From: Roseiarcus sp963776665
GTDB lineage: Bacteria; Pseudomonadota; Alphaproteobacteria; Rhizobiales; Beijerinckiaceae
NCBI GenBank assembly: GCA_963776665.1
Contig: CAVZNQ010000012.1
Location: forward strand, 146,853-210,852
DNA length: 64,000 nucleotides
Reading direction: 5' to 3'
In this document: in pieces, positions 16,013 to 22,468 of the stretch
How positions within the stretch are numbered: position 1 is the first letter of the stretch
How the letters are laid out: every line of letters starts with the position of its first letter
Position numbers and translations under genes: made by a program
The notes under the pieces: generated by a model
The model's database searches: none
The model's input: the letters and a program-made list of their open reading frames with translations, nothing else
Told to the model about the DNA's origin: nothing

Positions 16013-16430
16013 CGAGGCGGCACCGGGCGCGGCGAAACGCGCCTTCCACGGCGGTTGCCACTGCGGGGCGTTGAGGTTCGAGGCCCAGCTCGACCTTTCC
16101 GCCGGCACGGTCAAATGCAACTGCAGCTATTGCGCGAAGTCGCGCTTCTGGCACGCGCGCGCGGCGCCCGAAGACTTCTCGGTCTCGGGGGAAGCCTCCG
16201 AGTATCGGGGGCGCAACCCTGTGGCGCGGCATTTCTTCTGCCCGAACTGCGGCGTTCACGTGCACGACCGGGTCGAGACGCCGAACATGCTCGGGCGCCC
16301 TTACATCAACGTGAGCGTCGTCTGCCTGGAGGACGTCGATGTCGCGGAGCTGATCGCGGCGCCGGTGCGCTATTGCGACGGCCTCAACAACGCCTGGGCC
16401 TCGGCGCCGGCCGAGACGCGGCATCTATGA
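15993..16430 (+). CDS. GFA family zinc protein
   Basis: A 145-residue protein of the glutathione-dependent formaldehyde-activating (GFA/CENP-V) fold. The zinc-binding pattern is visible: GGCHCGALRF, then CNCSYCAKS, then FFCPNCGVHVHD. Family members are small zinc proteins, a few of which act as glutathione S-hydroxymethyl transferases or lyases; most have no known substrate. It overlaps thiC by 20 bases and thiO by 4 (ATGA), so it is translated as part of the thiamine operon. A role in thiamine synthesis is only an inference from position. Confidence 0.88.
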   Translation: MSTRPSSEAAPGAAKRAFHGGCHCGALRFEAQLDLSAGTVKCNCSYCAKSRFWHARAAPEDFSVSGEASEYRGRNPVARHFFCPNCGVHVHDRVETPNMLGRPYINVSVVCLEDVDVAELIAAPVRYCDGLNNAWASAPAETRHL

Positions 16431-17401
16431 GCGGCGCGCTCGTCATCGGCGCGGGCGTCGTCGGCTTGACGAGCGCGCTTGCGCTCGCCGAACGCGGCGC
16501 GAGCGTGACGCTGGTCGAGCGGGCGCAAGAACTTGGCGGCGGCGCGTCGTGGCTCGCCGGAGGGATGCTCGCGCCCTTCTGCGAAGGCGAGAGCGCGCCC
16601 GCTTCCGTCGTCGCGCTCGGCAAGGGCGCGCTCGACTGGTGGGACGCGCGCGTTCCGGGCGTAACGCGCGGAGGCACGCTCGTCGTCGCGCCGCCGCGCG
16701 ACGGGGCCGAGATCGACCGCTTCGCCGCGCGCACGCGGGGCCATGAGCGAGCGGACGAGGCGCGCATCGCCGCGCTCGAACCCGACCTCGCCGGCCGTTT
16801 CCGCAAAGGTCTCGTCTTCGCGGACGAAGGGCATCTCGACCCGCGCGCCGCGATGCGAACGCTTCTCGATCGCCTGCGCACGCTCGGCGCGGAGATCCGC
16901 TTCGGCGAGGATGGCGAGCGGTCCGCGGCGCAGGCTGCCGTGGTCGTCGATTGCCGCGGCTTCGCGGCGCGGCGCGACCTGCCGGACCTGCGGGGCGTGC
17001 GCGGGGAGATGATGCGGGTGCGCACGCGCGAGATCGCCTTGGCTCGCACGATACGCCTCCTCCATCCGCGCATTCCCCTCTACATCGTGCCGAGAGGGAA
17101 CGACGAGTTCATGATCGGCGCGACCATGGTCGAGAGCGCGGACAAGGGCGCGGTCAGCGTGCGCTCCGCGCTGGAGCTTCTCGGCGCGGCCTACGCGCTT
17201 CATCCCGCATTCGGCGAGGCGGAGATACTGGAAATGAGCGCGGACGTCCGCCCGGCATTTCCAGACAATGAGCCGCGTGTCGAGGAGCGTGGCGGGCGCA
17301 TTGTCGTCAACGGCATGTATCGCCACGGGTTTCTGCTGTCGCCAGTCTGCGCGGAAAAGGCGGCGGAGATGGCGATCGAGCGGGCAGGGGCGTTCGCATG
17401 A
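16427..17401 (+). CDS. thiO: Glycine oxidase ThiO
   Basis: FAD-dependent amine oxidase that makes the imine of glycine (dehydroglycine) used by ThiG. The FAD-binding loop VIGAGVVGLTSALALAERGA is at residues 6-25 and VTLVER follows it. The C-terminal DAO-type segment VNGMYRHGFLLSP is present. Length 324 residues. The start overlaps the preceding stop and the stop overlaps thiS (ATGA), so the operon is tightly coupled here. Position between thiC and thiS supports glycine oxidase over other DAO family members. Confidence 0.93.
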   Translation: MSGALVIGAGVVGLTSALALAERGASVTLVERAQELGGGASWLAGGMLAPFCEGESAPASVVALGKGALDWWDARVPGVTRGGTLVVAPPRDGAEIDRFAARTRGHERADEARIAALEPDLAGRFRKGLVFADEGHLDPRAAMRTLLDRLRTLGAEIRFGEDGERSAAQAAVVVDCRGFAARRDLPDLRGVRGEMMRVRTREIALARTIRLLHPRIPLYIVPRGNDEFMIGATMVESADKGAVSVRSALELLGAAYALHPAFGEAEILEMSADVRPAFPDNEPRVEERGGRIVVNGMYRHGFLLSPVCAEKAAEMAIERAGAFA

Positions 17402-17595
17402 CGCTGATCGTCAACGGCGAGCCGCGGGAGGTCGCCGCGGGGACCCTCGCTGAGGCGCTGCAAGCGCTCGACTACGGCGAGGCCAAGGTTGCGACGGCGC
17501 TCAACGGCGAGTTCGTTCCCGCTCGGGCGCGCGTCACGACGCCGGTGAAGGAGGGCGATCGGATCGAGATCGTCGCGCCGAGGCAAGGTGGGTGA
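17398..17595 (+). CDS. thiS: Sulfur carrier protein ThiS
   Basis: ThiS is the ubiquitin-like sulfur carrier for the thiazole ring. It has 65 residues and ends in Gly-Gly, the tail that is adenylated by ThiF and then made a thiocarboxylate. The beta-grasp pattern MTLIVNGEPREV...ATALNGEFVP is typical. No thiF is found in this window. The stop overlaps nothing, and a palindromic repeat element of about 130 bases follows before thiG. Confidence 0.95.
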   Translation: MTLIVNGEPREVAAGTLAEALQALDYGEAKVATALNGEFVPARARVTTPVKEGDRIEIVAPRQGG

Positions 17596-17612
17596 GATGC
17601 GCTCGCTCCGAA

Positions 17613-17741
17613 CCGTCATTGCCGGGCTTGACCCGGCCATCCACGCGGTTCCGGTCGACCGGCGCGCGACCGAAGTTTGCGATGCCGACAATGCGGCCGC
17701 GTGGGTTTCGTGGATGGCCGGGTCAAGCCCGGCCATGACGG
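17613..17741. repeat. Inverted-repeat element between thiS and thiG
   Basis: Two 31-base arms, 17613-17643 and 17711-17741, are inverted copies of each other with 30 of 31 positions matching. Each arm is itself partly palindromic (GCCGGGCTTGACCCGGC). The 67-base middle is unrelated. Elements of this kind, starting with CCGTCAT, are common between genes in Rhizobiales. Here it splits the thi operon. Confidence 0.85.
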
Positions 17742-17824
17742 CATGGGTTCGCTGATGAAGACGTCGCTCATCGACCCCAGCTCCCGACTTCACCGTCTAC
17801 GGCGTAACCCTCGCTTCGCGCCTC

Positions 17825-18559
17825 ATGCTCGGCACGTCGCACTATCCCTCGCCCGCCATTCTAGCGGACGCCGCGCGCGCGTCGGAGGCGGGGATCGTCA
17901 CCGTCTCGCTGCGCAGAGAGTCCGCGCGGCTGCGGGAGGGTCAGGATTTCTGGCGACTTATCCGCGACATCGGCGTCCGCGTCCTACCCAATACGGCGGG
18001 CTGCTACAGCGTCAAGGAAGCGGTGACGACCGCCCAGATGGCGCGCGAAGTGTTCGGGACACCCTGGGTCAAGCTCGAAGTGATCGGCGAAGCGGACACG
18101 CTTCAGCCTGACGTGTTCGGCCTGGTCGAGGCGGCGCGCATTCTCGCAGGCGAGGGCTTCGAGGTCTTCCCCTATACAACCGAGGATCTCGTCGTCGCCG
18201 AACGCCTCCTTGAGGCCGGATGCAGAGTGCTGATGCCGTGGGGCGCGCCGATCGGCTCGGGGAAGGGGCTCAACAACGTTTTCGGGTTGAGGGCGCTGCG
18301 CGCGCATTTTCCCGAGGTTCCGCTGATCGTCGACGCGGGCGTCGGCCTACCGTCGCATGCCGCGGCGGCGATGGAGCTCGGATATGACGGGGTGCTGCTC
18401 AACACCGCGGTCGCGAAAGCCGGCGATCCGGTCGCCATGGCTCGCGCCTTCGCTCAGGCGATTGAGGCTGGGCGCGCGGCCTTTCTGGCTGGTCCAATGG
18501 AGGCGCGCGACATGGCCGCGCCGTCGACGCCGGTGGTGGGAAGAGCGGCCCTGACGTGA
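17825..18559 (+). CDS. thiG: Thiazole synthase ThiG (N-terminus probably frameshifted)
   Basis: ThiG builds the thiazole phosphate from DXP, the ThiS thiocarboxylate and dehydroglycine. The TIM-barrel motifs LPNTAGCYSVKEAV, WVKLEVI (the Schiff-base lysine), PWGAPIGSGKG and DAGVGLPSHAAAAMELGYD are intact. From the ATG at 17825 the protein is 244 residues and lacks the first beta-strand. Just upstream, in the same frame, lies DFTVYGVTLASRL, which matches ThiG N-termini but has no start codon. A start ATG at 17755 lies in another frame (MKTSLIDPSS). One extra C in the CCC at 17783-17785 would join them into a full-length protein of about 267 residues. Confidence 0.93.
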   Translation: MLGTSHYPSPAILADAARASEAGIVTVSLRRESARLREGQDFWRLIRDIGVRVLPNTAGCYSVKEAVTTAQMAREVFGTPWVKLEVIGEADTLQPDVFGLVEAARILAGEGFEVFPYTTEDLVVAERLLEAGCRVLMPWGAPIGSGKGLNNVFGLRALRAHFPEVPLIVDAGVGLPSHAAAAMELGYDGVLLNTAVAKAGDPVAMARAFAQAIEAGRAAFLAGPMEARDMAAPSTPVVGRAALT

Positions 18560-18564
18560 GCAAG

Positions 18565-18690
18565 CGCCCTCATCCGGTCCTTCGGGCAACCTTCTCTCCG
18601 AGGGAGAAGGGCTGCCGCGCCCCCTCTCCCCATAGCCCGTCGAAAGGCCGGCGTCCTTGTGGGCGCCCTTTCGGGAGAGGGCTGGGGTGA
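18565..18690. repeat. CCCTCATCCGG-type palindromic repeat between thiG and thiE
   Basis: Begins CCCTCATCCGG, holds the inverted pair CCTTCTCTCC / GGGAGAAGG, then CCCCCTCTCCCC and ends GAGAGGGCTGGGGTGAGGGCG. The same family occurs at 30879-30975 and, in shorter forms, at 19579-19628 and 47291-47345. The final GTGAGGGCG provides the probable start codon and first residues of thiE. Confidence 0.8.
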
Positions 18691-19295
18691 GGGCGAGCCT
18701 CGATCCCTTCTACCCCATCGTCGACAGCGCGGACTGGGTTGCGCGGCTCGTCAGCGTGGGCGCGAGGCTCGTGCAGCTCCGCGTCAAGGACCGGGACGAA
18801 GCTTCGGTCGCGCGCGAGACGCGGGAGGCGCTTAAGACCTGCGCCACCGCCGGCGCCGTCTTAGTCGTCAACGACCACTGGCGCGTCGCGATCGGCGAGG
18901 GCGCGTCGTGGGTCCATCTCGGGCAAGGCGACCTCGACGCGGCCGACATCGGCGCGATCCGCGCCGCGGGACTCAGGCTCGGCGTCAGCACCCACGACGA
19001 AGTCGAGCTTGAGCGAGCGCTCCGGCTCGATCCCGACTATGTCGCTCTCGGGCCGATCTATCCAACCCGGCTCAAGACCATGGCCTTTGCTCCGCAGGGC
19101 TTGGAACGCATTGGCGAGTGGAAGCGCCGCGTCGGCGCGGTCCCGCTGGTCGCCATCGGCGGGCTTAGTGTCGAACGGGCGAAACTTTGTCTCGTCGCGG
19201 GCGCGGACATGGTCTCCGTCGTCACCGACATCACGCTCAACCCCGACCCGGAGGCGCGCGCGCGCGAATGGATCGCGGCCACGCGGCCGGCGTGA
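18687..19295 (+). CDS. thiE: Thiamine phosphate synthase ThiE
   Basis: ThiE joins the pyrimidine and thiazole halves to thiamine phosphate. The barrel motifs LVQLRVKDRDE, VVNDHWRVA, HLGQGDLD, ALGPIYPTRLKTM and AIGGLSVERA are all present. The protein has 202 residues from the GTG at 18687. That GTG lies inside the end of a repeat element, so the first residues (VRA) come from the element; another in-frame GTG at 18657 lies wholly inside it. It overlaps thiD by four bases (GTGA). Confidence 0.93.
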   Translation: MRASLDPFYPIVDSADWVARLVSVGARLVQLRVKDRDEASVARETREALKTCATAGAVLVVNDHWRVAIGEGASWVHLGQGDLDAADIGAIRAAGLRLGVSTHDEVELERALRLDPDYVALGPIYPTRLKTMAFAPQGLERIGEWKRRVGAVPLVAIGGLSVERAKLCLVAGADMVSVVTDITLNPDPEARAREWIAATRPA

Positions 19296-20137
19296 CGCGA
19301 AGGCTTCGGATCGCGCTGACCGTCGCGGGCTCCGATTCGGGCGGCGGCGCCGGTATTCAAGCTGATCTCAAGACTTTCGCGGCGCTCGGCGTTCACGGCG
19401 CAAGCGTGATCACCGCGCTCACCGCCCAGAACACCCAAGGGGTGCGGGCGATCCACTGTGTGCCGCCGGAGATCGTCGCGGCGCAGATCGATGCCGTGCT
19501 GGAGGATTTCGTCGTTTCGGCGATCAAGGTCGGCATGCTGGCGAGCGCGGAGATTGTCGCGGCGGTCGCCTCCCGCCTTTCCTCTCCCACGCGGATGCGC
19601 GCCGGTGCGGCCCCGGTGGGAGAAGGGAGAATGAAGCCGTTCATCGTCTACGATCCCGTCATGTTCGCTTCGTCCGGGGCGGCCCTGAGCGGGGCGGGCT
19701 TCGTCGAAGCGGTGCGCCGCGAGTTGTTGCCGCTCGTCGACTGCCTGACCCCGAACCTCGCGGAGGCCGCGGCGCTGCTCGGGGAAAACATCGCCGAAAG
19801 CGAAGCCGACATGGCGCGTCAGGGGGCGGCGTTGCTGAAACTCGGACCGCGCGCGGCGCTGATCAAGGGCGGCCATCTCGACGGTGACCAGGCGGTCGAC
19901 TTCCTGGCCGCCGCGCAAGGCGTTCGCCGCTATGCCGCGCCGCGCATCGCCTCACGCAATTTGCACGGGACCGGCTGCACGCTGTCGAGCGCAATCGCCG
20001 CAAATGTCGTGCTCGGGATGGCGCTGCCGGAGGCGGTTGCCGCGGCCAAGTCGTTTGTAGCCCAAGCGATCGAGAGGGGCCGCGAGGTCAAGCTTGGGAC
20101 GGGTGGCGGCCCCCTGATCCAGGCGAAGCTTCGTTGA
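19292..20137 (+). CDS. thiD: Hydroxymethylpyrimidine/phosphomethylpyrimidine kinase ThiD
   Basis: ThiD phosphorylates HMP-P to HMP-PP, the other substrate of ThiE. Ribokinase-fold features: LTVAGSDSGGGAGIQADLKT at residues about 7-26, ITALTAQNTQGV, DPVMFASSG and the C-terminal anion hole GTGCTLSSA. The GTG start overlaps the thiE stop. The protein has 281 residues, slightly long because a stretch of about 20 residues (SPTRMRAGAAPVGEG region) is encoded by a repeat-like inverted sequence at 19579-19628, in frame, between the helix IVAAVASRL and the strand FIVYDPVM. This loop probably tolerates the insert. Confidence 0.94.
   Translation: MTRRLRIALTVAGSDSGGGAGIQADLKTFAALGVHGASVITALTAQNTQGVRAIHCVPPEIVAAQIDAVLEDFVVSAIKVGMLASAEIVAAVASRLSSPTRMRAGAAPVGEGRMKPFIVYDPVMFASSGAALSGAGFVEAVRRELLPLVDCLTPNLAEAAALLGENIAESEADMARQGAALLKLGPRAALIKGGHLDGDQAVDFLAAAQGVRRYAAPRIASRNLHGTGCTLSSAIAANVVLGMALPEAVAAAKSFVAQAIERGREVKLGTGGGPLIQAKLR
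19579..19628. repeat. Repeat-like inverted sequence inside thiD
   Basis: TTCCTCTCCCAC (19579-19590) is an imperfect inverted copy of GTGGGAGAAGGGA (19616-19628). The same words are the core of the repeat family at 18565 and 30879. It is read in frame as part of ThiD. Confidence 0.55.
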
Positions 20138-20213
20138 AAGTCGCCGATTTTCAGGCGCAGCTTCCGTCCTTGCGCTATCATGGGCCGGTACCCGCGGAGA
20201 GGGCCGGGCCGCA

Positions 20214-21365
20214 ATGATGGGCGACTTCTACGAATCGATCCCGATCTTCGATGAGTTTGCCGAGGCCGTAAGGGCCGAGAGCTATCGTCCGCTGCCGGAT
20301 GACTGGGTGGTCGGCTTCTCCGATGTCGTCGGCTCGACCAAGGCGGTCGCGGAAGGCCGCTACAAGGCGGTCAACATGGTGGGGGCCGGCGCCATCGCAG
20401 CTGTCGCCAATGCGCTTGAGCGGCGGTCGTTCCCGTTCGTATTCGGCGGCGACGGGGCAAGCTTCGCGGTCTCCGGGTCCGACGCATCGGCGGCGGGCGC
20501 CGCCCTTGCCGCGATGGCCGATTTCTCGCATCACGAATTCCACCTGGATTTGCGCGTCGCTGCGGTTTCGGTGAAGGAGATCCGGGCCGCTGGACGGGAC
20601 GTGAGGGTCGCCCGTTACGGCGCGACGTCGCAATGCGTCTACGCCATGTTCGCCGGCGGCGGGCTCGCCTGGTTGGAGGCGGAGGCCAAGCGCGGCCGCT
20701 ATGCGCTTCCCCCTGCCGAACCCGGGGCGAAGCCCGACCTCTCCGGTCTCTCTTGCCGCTGGGGCGTCGCGCCGGCGAAGCAGGGCGTCATCCTGTCTCT
20801 GATCGTCTCGCCTCGCGGCGACGACCCGCGTTTCGGCGCCCTCATCGACGAGGTCGTGCGGATGGCGCACGAAGCGCCGCTCGACGGCCGGCCGATTACG
20901 CTCGCAAGCCTCGGGGTCGCGGACCCAATGAAGGCGATTGCGCTCGAAGCCTCGGTAAACGCAGCCTCAGGCGTTTCCCGCGTGCGCGCGCGCTTCTCCG
21001 CGGCGGTAAGTTATCTGCTTGGCGTCACGTTCCATAAGTTCAAGCTCAAGGCCGGCGGTTTCGACGCCGCGCTCTACGCCAGCGACGTCGCCGCCAACGC
21101 CGATTTTCGCAAGTTTGACGACGGGCTGCGCATGACCCTCGACTGCTCGCCTGCCTTCGCCGACGCGCTCGAGGCGCGGCTCGCCGTCGCGGAGGACTTC
21201 GCCAACTGGGGCGCCTTCCGCCAGGAGGCGGCGCAACTGACATGCTTCGTTCCCTCGATCACGGAACGCGGCCATGTCCACTTCGTTGACGGCGCCGGCG
21301 GGGGCTATACGATGGCCGCCAAGGCGATGAAGGCGCGTCGCGATGCGCTGGCGTCGGCGGCGTGA
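20214..21365 (+). CDS. DUF3095 family cyclase-like protein
   Basis: A 383-residue protein of the DUF3095 family, distantly related to class III nucleotidyl cyclases. The N-terminal half has the cyclase-like strand VGFSDVVGSTKA (residues about 31-42, Asp in FSD) and the turn FGGDGASFAV near residue 80, at the place of the second metal aspartate. The C-terminal half (from about residue 240) is an all-helical/strand domain peculiar to DUF3095, with GVTFHKFKLKAGGFD and VPSITERGHVHFVDGAGGGY. Activity has not been shown for the family as far as I know. It stands alone, 76 bases after thiD. Confidence 0.8.
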   Translation: MMGDFYESIPIFDEFAEAVRAESYRPLPDDWVVGFSDVVGSTKAVAEGRYKAVNMVGAGAIAAVANALERRSFPFVFGGDGASFAVSGSDASAAGAALAAMADFSHHEFHLDLRVAAVSVKEIRAAGRDVRVARYGATSQCVYAMFAGGGLAWLEAEAKRGRYALPPAEPGAKPDLSGLSCRWGVAPAKQGVILSLIVSPRGDDPRFGALIDEVVRMAHEAPLDGRPITLASLGVADPMKAIALEASVNAASGVSRVRARFSAAVSYLLGVTFHKFKLKAGGFDAALYASDVAANADFRKFDDGLRMTLDCSPAFADALEARLAVAEDFANWGAFRQEAAQLTCFVPSITERGHVHFVDGAGGGYTMAAKAMKARRDALASAA

Positions 21366-21402
21366 GATCTGTGACTTGAACGTCGTCATGAGGAGGTAGT
21401 CG

Positions 21403-22383
21403 ATGCGCAGCTCTTTCCGTTCGACTGTAGCGATCGCAATAGGCCTGACAGCTGCGTTCGGCGTCCAGCGCGCGCGAGCCGACGCTGCGCCGCCGCCGGC
21501 CACACTGGCGGTCCTCAATCTCGACTATGTCGATACATCCGGCGAGCCGACCGATCAAACGGCGGCTCACCAACGGCGGGCCGCGGATTTCGTTAGCGCC
21601 CTGCAGCGCGATCTCGCGGCGAACGGTCAGTACCGCATCGTTCCGATGTCTTGCGGATCCGAGTCGTGTACGCCGGTGATGAACCCTTCCGAGCTTCAGA
21701 AGGCAGCGCGCGCCGCAGGCGCGAGGCTCGTCCTGCTCGGCGGCGTACACAAAATGAGCACACTTGTTCAGTGGGCCAGGATCCAAATCGCCGACGAGGA
21801 GCAGGGCCAACTTGTTTTTGACCGGTTGCTGACGTTTCGCGGCGACACGGACGAGGCCTGGCAAAAGGCGGAATCCTTTGTTGCGCGCGATGTTCTTCAG
21901 TCTGCGCCGACGTTCGGCAAACAGGGTGACGCCGTCGCGCCGGTCAAACTTGCCGTCTTCGACTTCGAGCTGGAAGATTTCAGCGGCGGCGCTGGGATCA
22001 TCCCCGAGAGCGACGAGGACCGGGAGCAACTGAGGCTGGCGACGGAGACCGCGCGCCGCCTCCTCACGGAATCCGGCCGGTACAGCCTCGTTGATGTCAG
22101 CCGCGCTGACGCACCGGACGCGACCGCCCATTCCCTACGCAAATGCGACGGTTGCGACGCCGCGATTGCTCGCCAACTCGGCGCGGATCAATCCCTTGTT
22201 GGCATAGTAACCCGCATCACCCGCACCGACTACGCGGTCACGTTCAAGGTTCGCGACGCGCGGACTGGCGCTCCAATCGCCGTAGAGCAGACCGATCTTC
22301 GCATCGGCGCAAACTACTCATGGAACCGCGGCGCTGCGTGGCTGATCAAGAACCGGTTGCTGGAGAAACAAGCTCAGCAATGA
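21403..22383 (+). CDS. Exported two-domain DUF2380/DUF3280-like protein
   Basis: A 326-residue exported protein with a signal peptide (TVAIAIGLTAAFGVQRARA, cleavage near ADA). It contains two related halves. The first starts LAVLNLDYVDTSGEPTD (about residue 31) and the second LAVFDFELEDFSGGAG (about residue 185). Both go on to a helix, a strand with RIVP or SLVD and a helix with AARAAGARLVLLGGV or AARQLGADQSLVGIV. This fits an internal duplication of the domain known from DUF2380/DUF3280 proteins, found in methylotrophs and relatives, whose function is unknown. Cysteine pairs (CGSESC; CDGC) occur in both halves. The family name is a recognition from pattern only. Confidence 0.6.
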   Translation: MRSSFRSTVAIAIGLTAAFGVQRARADAAPPPATLAVLNLDYVDTSGEPTDQTAAHQRRAADFVSALQRDLAANGQYRIVPMSCGSESCTPVMNPSELQKAARAAGARLVLLGGVHKMSTLVQWARIQIADEEQGQLVFDRLLTFRGDTDEAWQKAESFVARDVLQSAPTFGKQGDAVAPVKLAVFDFELEDFSGGAGIIPESDEDREQLRLATETARRLLTESGRYSLVDVSRADAPDATAHSLRKCDGCDAAIARQLGADQSLVGIVTRITRTDYAVTFKVRDARTGAPIAVEQTDLRIGANYSWNRGAAWLIKNRLLEKQAQQ

Positions 22384-22468
22384 GCCTACGGCCTAGCGGC
22401 TCTTGTGACCCGTGGATACCTTCCGGCCGGTCCTGCGCGTTCGCCGTTGATTTGCTAGGCTGAAGGCG

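Noticed and set aside
17596..17760. CRISPR or insertion sequence between thiS and thiG
   Set aside because: There are only two inverted arms, no regular spacers and no transposase; it fits a small palindromic intergenic repeat.
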